Assembly (NCBI GenBank): GCA_020747065.1
Contig: JAGMVK010000002.1
Span: 2,418,001 to 2,482,000 of the forward strand
DNA from: Cadophora sp. MPI-SDFR-AT-0126
Taxonomy: Eukaryota; Ascomycota; Leotiomycetes; Helotiales; Ploettnerulaceae
Direction: 5' to 3'
DNA length: 64,000 nucleotides
This document shows, in pieces, positions 45,501-56,149 of the stretch. Positions within the stretch are counted from its first letter, which is position 1; each line of letters begins with the position of its first letter. The notes beneath the pieces are model-generated. The model did no database searches and was not told the DNA's origin. It was given only the letters and a program-made list of their open reading frames with translations. Both the position numbers and the translations under genes were made by a program.

Positions 45501-46382
45501 CAAATCAAAGTACGCGAGTTGTTTGAAAGTGGACAGCGAATGTTCTCTGCCATACCAAAGGTGACCAAAATTGAACGTCTCGATCGAGCAGACATCCCTT
45601 CCAGGAGATAGAGCCTGCTCATCCCCTGTACTGCATGACTGGAGACCAGAAATGTGGCGATCTCCGAGCTCATAAAAAAGATAGTTCTTGTGATGAACCT
45701 CGTGTTGAGAAATTGGATTTCTCATGGCTGGGAGCACATTAGGTCTGAAGTTCTCTGCACAACAGCCGAACTCACCTTGTGTCGCAAAGAAATCCCGGAG
45801 AATGTTGCTTGGGAGGTTGTCAAATGGTATAAGCCGGGTTCTGAATATCGTCTGGTATATCGTCTCCATTTCTGGTGGAGTCGAAACGGTGAATCCAGGT
45901 GGGGAAGGTGCATCTCGACCTAGAGAATCAGTTATCGTTCAACTTGGGAAAGTGGTAAGACCCACGCTGATTCGTCATTTCCTGAAGTTGAGCCAAACTA
46001 AAACGTTGTTGGACTTTCTTGATCTTTTTTGGAGAGATGACAGCGCCTTCCAGCACGATCTGACTCTTCTTGCCTAAAGCATCTCTTTTGCAATTCTTGT
46101 GAAGGACCAATCCCCAGTCCTCGGACTTCACGTTCTTTCTGAACCCCCAGGCCTTCAATCTTCTCTCATATTGGTTTTTACTAAGATTCTTTTAGTAGAT
46201 AGGTCTTGTATCGATGCTGGTCGGCATGAAACTTACGATGCAACGAAGCCATATTCGCTTTCCATTGTATGAATCAATTTCGGGAGCGTTCCTTCATAAT
46301 ACAGTTGATGCATGAGTGCTTTCTGAGACTCCCATTCTTCTTCTGCCGGTGGCTTGACAGCTTCTTGTTTTCTTCTGGACAT
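42516..46382 (-). CDS. Clr5-domain ankyrin-repeat protein
   Basis: Exons are 46382-46237, 46180-45966 and 45919-42516 (introns 56 nt with CTACTAAAAG branch, and 46 nt with GTGGGT donor), giving 1254 aa. Exons 1-2 encode an N-terminal Clr5-type domain (EEWESQKALMHQLYYEGTLP, then YERRLKAWGFRKNVKSEDWG), a short helical module found at the start of many fungal proteins and named after fission yeast Clr5. Exon 3 has a linker of about 250 residues and then some fifteen or more ankyrin repeats (RTATAARLLLNRGADVDALN, WTALQMAAWYGQLKMAHFLL, ERGADPNVAA). The last 160 residues are acidic and non-repetitive (FGKMPDFDLLLGGQVSDIDD). The family is expanded in filamentous fungi; roles are mostly unknown, with chromatin or self/non-self recognition suggested for some. 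The long exon alone would miss the Clr5 part. Confidence 0.88.
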
Positions 46383-48460
46383 CGTCCTCGTTTGAATGGG
46401 TTTGTCACGTCTCGGACTGAAGAAGGATTGTTACCTGGAGAGAATGATAGATAGAGTTATCAAATTTTGGGCAAGGCTGTGTTGAAAGTGCTGATGATGT
46501 TGTCTTGCTGCCATCTTCTTGGCGACCGCATGTCCAAAATCTTACAGGGATTTGATAGGCGTGTTTGCATGTCTCAGCAGATGGCTGTCGCTTTCCTTCG
46601 TTATTGGGGCAAGAGCAATCCGGTCTCTAGCACAATTGGCCCGTCTAGTGTTGCCCAGATTGCGCCACTCTTTGTGCAACGATGCTAGACGTGGTGTCTA
46701 TCTGAAATCTGGAATCTTACATGGTTGAATGGCGTTTTGTCGACAGCCTTTACGGGCCTGTGAAGATGGGGTTTTTGGTGCGAGTCTTGATAATGGACCT
46801 TGCGTCTCGAGACGAAACTGCCTGTTCTAGGGACTAGGGAGGGGTTTTGCCAGTGCAATTGGATTAATGATCATGGAGCGATATATGTTGATCGCAGTTG
46901 GGTGGGATTCTGGAAAGCTTTTGTCTCAACGATCGTTGTGTGAGGAGCTTCAGGGACAATAACAGTAATCGAGCGAGACTCGAAGAGCTGCGTTTCGTCT
47001 CCATGGATAACGCGAAGTAGGAAGGATAAGTTAGTTAAATACATCTGCGAAACCTGGTTAAATATGTCTTTTCGTGAAAATCCATAGCAAACACTCTTTC
47101 CAGCGGGGCGTTAAAAGAAGAGGCATCATCCTGCAGACATACCCAATGAAGTATCCTTCATACTTTTTAAACTTATCTTTCTGTGAGGATTATATCAACC
47201 CTTGAAATATCCTGCTCAGACCCGAAGTAAACACATCGTATAATTCTCGCAAACTTCACAAGCGAGAAAGTCAACAGATGACAATCCTTCCATTCTTCAG
47301 CGGAGTCGGGTTACGCCACGTCCGTACTCGTCTATTATCTCCCGAAATGAGATCCGATGACAACATCATAAGCGGAAAGGCTGTAACGCACCAACCCTTT
47401 CGTTGAATTAATGTCCCGAAATAACTTTTTGAGACATGCTCACCGATGCTTGTTATGAAGGGTTTCCCCGGAAATCTCGCAAATTGAAGAGGAGAGCACA
47501 CGTCAACACGTATTGCATCGCCATCAAATATGATTCCCGTCACCCAAGGACCTTCCAAGTGAGCATGTCGTTCTTACGAGGATAGATAATACTGTCGATA
47601 TTTCAGCCTCATAAATGTCGAACAGCGGCAAAACGCGACAGATTTCCTGACCAGATGCCACGTGTGATAATGCAACGTTCTTCCAGGTTCAAGGCATTAA
47701 TAGAGTTCGAGTTATGCGGGTTTCAAGGGTCCCCACTGGTCACCAGGGCATAGCACGCGCATGGCATGTCCATGTTGCTCTCAGCCTCATGGCTTTTACT
47801 GATGTCTCACCGACTCACCGACTCTTTTCTGGCCAGAGCGTAAATAAATGAGGATGGATTATCGATGGCAGGTTGAGACGAACGCGCCACAACAGAATCG
47901 ATGGTAGAATCGCGGCCATATTGATTGATGCTTTTCTCTTCTTCTCCTGCCCGTGTATCTGCCCTCCTATTTCTAGAAAACACCTCGCAGGAAAGTCTTC
48001 GACCGAGTTCATTTCCAAGAATAGCAACACGTGACTCTGTGGCCCCACCAGAAAAGGGGGACCTCTCTCTTCTTCCCCGTCAAATTTCCGTTTCCGAGTC
48101 CAGCAGAATTTAGCGTGTTTCAGCTTACTCTGGAAATAAAGCTAATCGAAAATAGCCCTGGGTTTGTTCTGCCTGGCGTCTAACTTCCGATATCCTGAGG
48201 CAAGTAGTTCTCCAGAGAAACCAGAAGTGGATTCAAGATTCACAACAGTCTGTTCGGTCTCCAGACTGCACAGCTTTCCACATACAATTTCCTCTTGACT
48301 TCAATATCCGGGCTCCTCTCCTCTTAATTACCTGGTGATGGTTCTCTGACATTGATCTTTCTGCCTCAAGGCATCTTCAAACGAACTCTTCTTCCGCCTT
48401 CAGTAGTCCTCCCGAATCGCATCCGTCCCGCTTCGATCAACGGTCGCAAACATCGTCCTT
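46383..48460. other. Intergenic, gene-free stretch upstream of Clr5-ankyrin gene
   Basis: About 2.1 kb. The first few hundred bases are the promoter of the minus-strand ankyrin gene. Open frames up to 95 codons, including a protein-like but ATG-less minus frame at 47271-47558 (GPWVTGIIFDGDAIRVDVCS). No gene supported. Confidence 0.45.
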
Positions 48461-49775
48461 CCCGTTCCATTGTCTAGCCACGACACGACAAGTAAATTGA
48501 GAGGGTGCCTGGGCATAGCAGAGCTACAACATTTGTTTTCGTTTTCGTTGCTCCAATTCGAGAAGAGGTTGGGATTTTACAGCGTGCGGCCATTCATCGC
48601 GACCTCGAAGGACGGGCTAGGGACGCACGCATCCAAACGATCAACAAACCCACCATTGTCGCTGTCTTATATAATCCATAATTTTCACCCATCTCTCGAC
48701 TCGCCATCTGCCTTTCCAGCATCGCATCGTATCGTATCGTCCTTTTATTCTATACTCCAACTCTTTCGTCCCTGGTGGAATGCGCAGAGACCATCGGGTC
48801 ATTATTTCTTGACAGCCAACAACACCACCGCCCACAACCGAACGCACGGCATAATATCGCATCGGCTTTGTTTGCAACAACAGCGGGAGGCTTTGTGCTT
48901 GAATTCCCGACACCGAGTCTGATTTGCTCTCCTCTCTTCTCTGTCCCGTTCTGGGCCTCCCATTCCATCTACAAGGCATCGCCTTTCTCCGGCGCTCATT
49001 CGCTCGTCGTTGGCGCCCACACTTGTCGGATTGGTCTATTTTTGGATGGTGCGTCTGGCTGGCCCTGTCTGACTGGTTGCGGGCGAGCTGACACTCTTTA
49101 GCTGGAGCCAACAATAATCCACCCTGCAATCGACTCGCCAACACTGTCGAGACTCTATTCTTCTGTTCCGTTTCTTCAGACTTGAACCTCATCGTCGACT
49201 GCACCGACTGTCATCGGCCTGCGTGCTGACTATCGCGACATTTAGAGGGCTCAGCGTGGCGTAGCCCATCAGCGACGAGGAATTACGGACTGCCTGTTGA
49301 CGACTGCGGCACACGCTCGCCTCCACTGCCCTGCGACAGCGGACTAGGTTGATTGTTGGGTGTTCTTGCCGACTAGACGCATCCTTCGTGGCAGTGATTG
49401 CCCTTTCACCGTCAAACAACTTCGACGATAGCCTCCAACAGGCAATTCACTAATATACCGACCTTCTTTGGATCCTCAATATTCGAGGCGCGTTGTATGG
49501 GAATCTGCGGCGCTAAGCACCAAGTCTGCCATCGATTCAGCCAGCTCCGAAGCGCCGTATAGCGCCAGGTAATTACTCCTCTTCCTCTTTGTTGTTCTCC
49601 CTCCCTCCTGTTGTACGGAAAGGTTCCATCGTAGAATTGGTCGAAGAACTGTCTACCCAAACGGCTCTTTTAAGGTACACTGGAGTTGTATTTGTTCTGT
49701 CGCTAAACAGAGACAATGATTCCTTAGAACGCACAGTTTCCTCGTTACCTTCAGAGAGTCTCAAGTACTATAGTC
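48461..49775 (+). promoter_or_regulatory. Promoter and long pyrimidine-rich leader of the phosphatase gene
   Basis: Pyrimidine-rich on the + strand for about 1.3 kb before the ATG, with several ATG-initiated frames (for example 48775-49101, 108 codons). Intron-like signals appear at about 49049-49100 (GTGCGT, GCTGACACTCTTTAG) and a donor-like GTAATT near 49570 with an acceptor-like TACTATAG just before the ATG. This suggests a long, possibly spliced 5' UTR with uORFs. Extent of the transcript is inferred. Confidence 0.4.
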
Positions 49776-52064
49776 ATGGCCCCTCTGTCAAGTCTTTCGG
49801 ATGCTAACGGTCGTACTCTGAAGAGGCCTTTTACTGCCGTCACAATCTCAACCCCACCTTCTCCCAAACGAACTTCGACCTCGAGTACGATTGGAGTTCA
49901 GGCTAAGAAACTTGGGCAACGAGTGGAAGGGGCTTCGGTGAAGGGATCAGAATTTGGAGGTCGACGGAACTATCATTATCCAATCATGCCGTCAGCAGCT
50001 GGCCCAAGGATGTACGAGAATCACATACCATCATTCATGTCTGTTTATGACATGGATGCGACAGTCATAGAAAGTCCGGGTCTGGGGCCACTCCCCAAAC
50101 TATCCAGCAGCACAGCACACACCACAAAACAGTCGTTATTACGGCCACAAGCGGAGGAACAGAGTGCACAAATACATTCACACCAACATCGGGAAAGTAC
50201 GTCGACGCAAGCATCTGACTCAACAGACTCATCCCCCACCACAACGATTTCCACCGTGGACTCATCATCACTTTCAGATCCATCTCCGAGTTCTTCTCCC
50301 GAATCACCCATCACCTTGGTACCATTATCATCATTTTCCGGATCTAGCTTCGGTCTGGATTCCTTTCAGAGTTTGAAAATGGACGACCTCAGCCCTCCTC
50401 AGTTACCGATCCAACGGCCCATGACCTCACCTTCACCTAGGAAAACGAAGAATCTCAAGAGCCTTGCCCTCAATCTCAATCCTAGTATCGAGACGTTGCA
50501 GACTTCAGAACCATCATCACCGTCATTTATAAAACCACCAACACTAACTGGAAGACGAAAACCAAGTCTACTAAGTCTCAATACTGGGGCGGCGAATGGC
50601 CTTTCCTTGAACCTGGAACCACCTGGGTCTCCTGGCGTACCGACGATGTTGCAAAGAAGGGGATTGAAGCACTCAATATCTTCTCCTCAGATACTTTCAA
50701 CGCCAAGTTTCGGACCGAGTGGTGGGATGACCTTGGGGGAGAGGAAACTTCCACTTGGACCTTCGAGGTTCAAGGAGTCAAACCTTGCAATGAAAACGTT
50801 TACTATAGATGAAGACGCCCAGGAAGCTCCTACCGGGGTCCAAATGGCCACGAGAGTTCCAGGAGTCGCAGTCGGTGGCGATTCATTTGACAGACCCCAC
50901 TCTGGAGAAGATGCCAAGTCACCTTCCTATCCAGAAGGACCCATTTTGATGCACGAACCTAGCGTTCATCTTTACTTGGAACCGAAAGTCGAGGAGGCAA
51001 TGCAGTTCGATGTGATTATTAACGTAGCGAGGGAGGTCAAGAACCCATTCAAGGTTGCAGAGGAGAAAGAGTCCTCGGAAAAGAGTAAAGTTCAAGCAGA
51101 CACTCCAAGTCCAGTACCGACAGCCAGCGATACCCCGCCGGACACAGCGATGTCGATGTTGTCATTCCAAACAGCTTTCGAGGTTCAACCGTCTGGGTCC
51201 ACTGAATCGTCACCAACAACGCCTAAGCCCAGTGTAGACAAGAAGTTACCAGAGTACATTCACGTGCCTTGGGACCACAACACGGATGTTAAAGACGAGT
51301 TATGGGACCTGTGCGAGCTCATTGACAACAGAACGAAGGAGGGCAAGAAGGTCCTCGTACATTGTCAACAAGGTGCTAGTCGTTCGGCGACTTTGATTAT
51401 TGCGTACCACATGTACAAGAACCAGTCGCTGGGTCCGAATGAGGCATACTCTCAGGCGCAGTCGAAGTCACGTTGGGTCAATCCCAACATGTCGCTCCTT
51501 TTCTCTTTGAATGATTTCAAGAAGGTCATTGAGAAGAAGAAACTGGAGAACAACAACACGGTACGGAAGCCTACTGTTAAGCACAGGCCGACATTATCTG
51601 CCGATGGTGTTGAAGCTCCGCCGACCCCATCGCGAGCTCGAGGAAATTCGACACCGAGTGTGTCGGCCCGTGATAACGCTCTGGCCAAACCGGAAGAGAA
51701 CGATGATTCTCCTATTCCGACTCAATCGGCGATCACGAGATTAGGAGCATTTGACTTTGGCTTCGGAAATATGTCGATCAACAACGAACGGCCGCCACAG
51801 CGGGAGACTATCGAATGGGAGGATCTGATGTCTCCACGACTGGAGGAAATGACCAACAACCCAATTCAGAGCTTCACTCGCCCCTATGTCCCCGAGCCCG
51901 AGGCAGATTCAGTACCAAGTCTCTTCTCACCCCGTACCTTTGAATTCCCGCGGTCATCATTCTTTCCCCCACAACGAGCATCACTGGCCGTGGATGATGA
52001 CCCTCGAAGTCCCCCAACCAAGGGTGAAGCGCCCATCATACGCTCAATCGATGATTTCCTTTGA
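49776..52064 (+). CDS. Dual-specificity MAP-kinase-type phosphatase
   Basis: Cys-dependent phosphatase dephosphorylating Tyr and Thr, most likely of MAP kinases (Msg5/Pmp1-like). Single exon, 762 aa. Residues 1-390 are Ser/Pro/Thr-rich and disordered. The catalytic domain starts about residue 395 (SVHLYLEPKVEEAMQFDVII) and ends near 595. The P-loop is VHCQQGASRSATLIIAY with the nucleophile at about C530 and the general acid about D500 in HVPWDHN. About 75 low-complexity residues (Lys/Ser/Thr/Pro) are inserted between NVAREVKNPF and PEYIHVPWD, splitting the fold. The C terminus is again disordered and carries GAFDFGFGNMSINNERP and a terminal IIRSIDDFL. RRXXXXP-like basic/hydrophobic docking sites for MAPKs are plausible in the N-terminal part but not proven. 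Confidence 0.9.
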   Translation: MAPLSSLSDANGRTLKRPFTAVTISTPPSPKRTSTSSTIGVQAKKLGQRVEGASVKGSEFGGRRNYHYPIMPSAAGPRMYENHIPSFMSVYDMDATVIESPGLGPLPKLSSSTAHTTKQSLLRPQAEEQSAQIHSHQHRESTSTQASDSTDSSPTTTISTVDSSSLSDPSPSSSPESPITLVPLSSFSGSSFGLDSFQSLKMDDLSPPQLPIQRPMTSPSPRKTKNLKSLALNLNPSIETLQTSEPSSPSFIKPPTLTGRRKPSLLSLNTGAANGLSLNLEPPGSPGVPTMLQRRGLKHSISSPQILSTPSFGPSGGMTLGERKLPLGPSRFKESNLAMKTFTIDEDAQEAPTGVQMATRVPGVAVGGDSFDRPHSGEDAKSPSYPEGPILMHEPSVHLYLEPKVEEAMQFDVIINVAREVKNPFKVAEEKESSEKSKVQADTPSPVPTASDTPPDTAMSMLSFQTAFEVQPSGSTESSPTTPKPSVDKKLPEYIHVPWDHNTDVKDELWDLCELIDNRTKEGKKVLVHCQQGASRSATLIIAYHMYKNQSLGPNEAYSQAQSKSRWVNPNMSLLFSLNDFKKVIEKKKLENNNTVRKPTVKHRPTLSADGVEAPPTPSRARGNSTPSVSARDNALAKPEENDDSPIPTQSAITRLGAFDFGFGNMSINNERPPQRETIEWEDLMSPRLEEMTNNPIQSFTRPYVPEPEADSVPSLFSPRTFEFPRSSFFPPQRASLAVDDDPRSPPTKGEAPIIRSIDDFL

Positions 52065-53572
52065 ATGCGGCTCAAGAATAACCCTTGATTTGATGAGACA
52101 AGCAACGACCGAGAAGAAGAATAATGCCCCGACCGTGACGGACAACGAATGGACAGGCATGCGGACGGCCTGACACAACATGATTGATAGCGAGCTAGAC
52201 CATTTTTTTTTTGAAATGACCATATATTCTGTCCGTCGAAGACAGGGACACCGATATTCTTCCTTTTTGGAAAGAAAATCCACCGGGGCCGAACCGGGCA
52301 ATAGGGGACTATGGAACTGTGCTTTTTTGGCGTTCAGAGTTCATTCACGTCCATTCCGTTCTTTTTCCCATCGCCTGCTTTATCGGATGGATGAATGGAT
52401 GGATGAGTGACAAGCGGGTTGGTTGGAAACAGGCGTTCTTGCTACGACCCGAATCGAACCGAAATCTGATGCATACTTGGCGTTTTTCTTTTGTGAAGTG
52501 GGAAGAGGAGGGGGTCCAAGGGACTGAGGAGGAGCTGAGGAGGCGAAGGAAAAGGAAACGGAAATGGCAGGCCGATTATACGAATCGTGCCGACGACCAG
52601 GCAAATAAACAAGTGTAAAATGTAATGAGTACTCAGTGAAGGATGGAAGTGGGAAGACGAAGGGGTGGTGGATATGGGAGAAGAAAAGATCAAAGAATAG
52701 GCTGGGAATATGATGAATTTTCCGGCCATGATTCGTTCCTTCTCGGATTCCGCTTGTCCCTGGATGAGATTGTGATTGTGAATGTGAATCCTGCGAAAGT
52801 AAACTTTGAGGAGGTTTGGTTGTTGAACGCAGGAATTCATGAATTCAGGTATACTAGGTGGAAGGAAGTCCTGAAGACCCAAGCGACTGACTGACTGACT
52901 CATCGTGACTTTACGAAGTACTGCCACAACACCACCCAAGTAAACGAACGCCAGCACATAACAAGTCACTCACTTCAAAAGTTCAGAGTGGCAATCTACA
53001 TGCAGTCCTGGTTCCTCCCAGCTGATACGCCCGGGGAAAGGCAAAGATCAAAATAGGCAAAAAAAAAAAAGTCAATACAAGCAAAGTCCTACATTCTCCA
53101 GGACTTCAACTACATCCATCCACTCTCCATCTACTTACCATTTCAGGCACGCAGGCACGCATGGTACAGCAGTGAGCAAGCAACAGAACGTCCAAAGATC
53201 AAGACCAGGAAAGGTGGGAAAGCGGCTGTTAATTTGTCCAGATGGCTGAGTAAGTGCGGGAGTGAGTGAAGGAGAGTGGATGGAATTGAAGCGTACGAAG
53301 CGAAGCGAGCGAGGGCCGTGTGTGTGGGAAGAAAGTCAACAAACCATAAACAGCAAATACCTTTGATTTCCACAAATTCGTGCAAAAGCCTTCGGAATTC
53401 GTAGTCTGTATTTATTCTATTCTTCTAGAATTCTAGATTTTCGGTATTTGCACTCCCATCAAACAAACTTCAACGGATATCCTTCGAATGCGAAAAGAGA
53501 AGTCACACTCCCAAACGCCTCTCGCAGCCTGCTAGCAAACCTATGTACATGTCTCAAACCCCCTCTCCTCTT
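52065..53572. other. Convergent intergenic region, phosphatase / Hut1-like
   Basis: About 1.5 kb tail-to-tail. Contains simple sequence: a T run at 52203-52212, GGAT/GAAT repeat at 52386-52408, GACT repeat near 52887-52900, an A run at about 53059-53070. The 175-codon minus frame at 52442-52969 is hydrophobic and Ser/Pro-rich from pyrimidine bias, not a gene I can support. Confidence 0.5.
52386..52408. repeat. GGAT/GAAT tetranucleotide repeat
   Basis: About five tandem GGAT-type units with one GAAT variant, in the phosphatase 3' intergenic region. Confidence 0.7.
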
Positions 53573-55015
53573 CTACAACTCCTTCTTCGCACTTCCCCCC
53601 TTACCCTCCTTCTTCGCCCTCTCCTTAGCAGCCTTCTCCCTCCTCGTAATCAACCCTTCGGCACCAATCCCGCCAAACACAAGCCCAACACCCATCCATT
53701 GCTTGCCGCCTAGTCTGTGTCCGAACCAGACGACGGAGAGGATCATGGTGAGCATCTTGCGGGTGACGGTGATGGTTACGAGGAGGAGGGAGGAGAAGGT
53801 TGAGAGGGTGTAGACTGTGTGGGAAGGGTTAGTTGTGCTCTGCTTTTTTGTGGACTGGAAATAAAGAAGACTTACAAATAAAGACCTGCCCGACCGCACC
53901 ACAGATGGCAAATCCCAGAACATCATACCACACCCCCGGATGTCTCGCCATGAATCCCAATGCAGCTTTGAACTCCCCACCACCCCCACCAGCCGCCAGA
54001 TCCATGCCCAAATATTCACCCACACCCGTATGCACCAGGTACGGCGACAGCGCCAGATACGAGAACGTAAGCAGCGTGCTCATAATGTTATTAGCGCACA
54101 TCATCTGCGGTCCCTTGTACGGCTGGAACGTCTGGAATATGTAATCTTGCGTCGTATTCGTGAGTCCATCAAAAAGCAAATTGATACCTAGGAGGAGTAG
54201 ACCCCAAGTGCTGTTCCTGTCTGGATTGATCGCTGCTTTGGATGGTTTTGAATGCGCTTTTCCCGAGCCGGCATGGAGAGTAAAGACAGCTACTCCAGAC
54301 GTGACCGCTAGCACGACTAGGTATTTGTAAAGCGGGTATCTGCGCTGGAAGAGCGTGATATGCAGGAACATGACGGGCAGCAACTTGCAGCTCTTTGCGA
54401 GGATGAAGGTGATGTAGTCGATGTGTGCGAGCGAGGCATAGCCGAATGGAGATGCCAGGGAGGATGTCACGGCCACGAGGAATAGAGGGATGATGATGCG
54501 GCGGTTGGGGAAGATGGGTGCGGGTACTGAGGAGGCGGCGGTGTCGTATCGAAGGTAGATGTAGCCTACCAAGGCGGCGAAGAGGGATTGTACTGTGTTG
54601 AGGAAGACGGGGAATTTGAAGAGCTCGGGGGAGGACGTTGGGCCGTAGGGTGTGGTTGTAAGTCGTTCTTGGAGGAGAGCCCATGTAAGACTACATGGTA
54701 TGTTAGCATTGGTTCTGCTATACTCCTGCTATGCATTTTCTTGGTGTTGTATACCCGTCCTATGGCAATTGAAAGCACTTACAACGACCCGTAAATACCA
54801 CCAACAGCAATCAAGAACTGCAATGCGCCTGCCTCCTTCACACCCGGCACAACTCTCTCCAACACTTTCTCAGCCGCGCTCCCGTTCAGTGCTCCATTCC
54901 CATTGAGATGTTTGTCCGCATTCCTGGCGCTACGACTTGGCGTCCCATCTATTTTGCTGGTATATTCGGAAGATGGCTCTCTCCTCAATGGAGTAGCTTG
55001 TTTCGATCTGGCCAT
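53573..55015 (-). CDS. HUT1: Hut1-like ER nucleotide-sugar/nucleotide transporter (SLC35B1 family)
   Basis: Multi-span ER membrane carrier; Hut1 is described as a UDP-galactose transporter homologue, and the animal relative SLC35B1 as an ER ATP/ADP exchanger. Exons are 55015-54783, 54690-53876 and 53814-53573 (introns 92 and 61 nt, GT-AG), 429 aa. Family segments: GVKEAGALQFLIAVGGIYGS then FLTWALLQERLTTTPYG, SLASPFGYASLAHIDYITFI, LAKSCKLLPVMFLHITLFQR, LLLLGINLLFDGLTNTTQD, and FIFYTLSTFSSLLLVTITVT across the last junction. The C terminus ends KKEL, a KKXX di-lysine ER-retrieval signal. About ten helices by eye. The cytosolic N-terminal 60 residues are basic and Ser-rich. Start ATG 55015 has a good context (gcaATGgc). 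Divergent from coactosin. Confidence 0.93.
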
Positions 55016-55708
55016 TGCACTTGTTTCTCCCTTCAACTTCTCGAAAATGAATGAACGGCTGCTTTTGATGTAAAAGTTGAGAAAAGAACAAGGAATTGGC
55101 AAAAACAAATATATTGCCTGTCTCCAATGCAATTCAAAATGTAGGAAATGAGCAGAAGGAAAACAATGGCGTGAATTGAAAGTTCGCAATTTAGTATTAG
55201 AACACTGGGAGAAGGCTGAGGTGAGGGACAAGCTGGCCACAATTCTGTAGACCGGGCTGAGAGCACCGCTTTTCCTTTTGGGGCGATCAACAGGCGGTGA
55301 GAGTTGGCAACCCCCGAATTGAACATGGAAAGGGAGGCGGCCGCGGCGCCGAAAGAAAGCCAATCCTGGGCCCTGGCGGATCTGACACAAGGTTGTTACG
55401 AGTTCTTGACTTCACCTTCCTTTAAGTCCTCTCTTGCCGTACCTTGAACTTACTCGACGTTCTCTCTCTCTAAGCACTCGCAGCAGATCAATTCATCTGT
55501 ATACCGCCGCAGTCCGCAATCCTCATCGCATCATCTCAATTCCACGATTATAGATTGCGGGCTGTATACCAAACCCACCATCCACCGCTCGCACAACAAA
55601 AGAAACCCCACTTCAATCAACCCCTCGAGTCGCAATCCGCTTCACTGCCTTCCACTCCCTTCCATTCACGCCAATTCCAACGCCCCCTCCACAATCTCAA
55701 TCTCCAAA
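55016..55708. promoter_or_regulatory. Divergent promoter HUT1 / coactosin
   Basis: A 693-bp head-to-head region. The coactosin side (about 55470-55708) is pyrimidine-rich with CCA/CTC tracts, typical of the leader of a highly expressed fungal gene. No factor site assigned. Confidence 0.45.
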
Positions 55709-56149
55709 ATGTCCGGCGTCGACTCCCCCGAAATCCTCGCCGCCTACGACGCCGTCCGCTCCGACAAAGACCCCACCAACTACCTCCTAATATCCTACGC
55801 CTCCGCCTCCGGCGACGCCCTCCAACTCAGCGCCACCGGTTCCGGCGGACTCAGCGAACTTGCCACGAAGCTCTCCCCCAACGAAGCGCAGTACGCGTAC
55901 GTGCGCGTCGAGTACGCCAACGACACGGAGAGCAAGCGCGTGAAGTTCGTGCTGGTGATATGGATCGGCGAGGGCACCAAGGTGATGCGCAAGGCGAGGG
56001 TCAGTATTGAGAGTGGGGCCGTGAAGAGGGTGTTGGGGCATCATAGTATTCAGGTTGATGCGAGAGATAAGGGGGATTTGGAGGAGGGAGAGATTGTGAA
56101 GAGGTTGAGGAAGGCGGGGGGTGCGGATTATAATGGGGGGAGGGGTTGA
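55709..56149 (+). CDS. Coactosin-like actin-binding protein (ADF-H domain)
   Basis: Small ADF/cofilin-homology protein binding filamentous actin at the cytoskeleton. Single exon, 146 aa, matching the usual ~140 aa. The fold is covered end to end: ILAAYDAVRSDKDPTNYLLI, AQYAYVRVEYANDTESKRVK, FVLVIWIGEGTKVMRKARVS, HHSIQVDARDKGDLEEGEIV, then KRLRKAGGADYNGG. The motif FVLVIWIGEG and the ending RKAGGADYN are typical of coactosin rather than cofilin. Codon use is strongly C-ending in the first half (gccgcctacgacgccgtc), more so than in its neighbours, suggesting high expression. Start context ccaaaATGtcc is good. Confidence 0.93.
   Translation: MSGVDSPEILAAYDAVRSDKDPTNYLLISYASASGDALQLSATGSGGLSELATKLSPNEAQYAYVRVEYANDTESKRVKFVLVIWIGEGTKVMRKARVSIESGAVKRVLGHHSIQVDARDKGDLEEGEIVKRLRKAGGADYNGGRG

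Noticed and set aside
46467..46728. Two overlapping + ORFs of about 70 codons
   Set aside because: Located in the promoter of the ankyrin gene, no family resemblance.
47271..47558. 95-codon minus ORF with somewhat protein-like sequence
   Set aside because: No ATG at its head and no exon partner found; kept only as a note in the gap entry.
48775..49101. 108-codon + ORF in the phosphatase leader
   Set aside because: Low-complexity, pyrimidine-driven, crosses intron-like signals; more likely leader than gene.
52446..52470. tRNA T-arm-like string (gaatcgaacc) on the minus strand
   Set aside because: No A-box, acceptor stem or anticodon arm could be built around it on the minus strand.
52442..52969. 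175-codon minus ORF after the phosphatase
   Set aside because: Composition follows pyrimidine tracts, no domain, no splice or start support.
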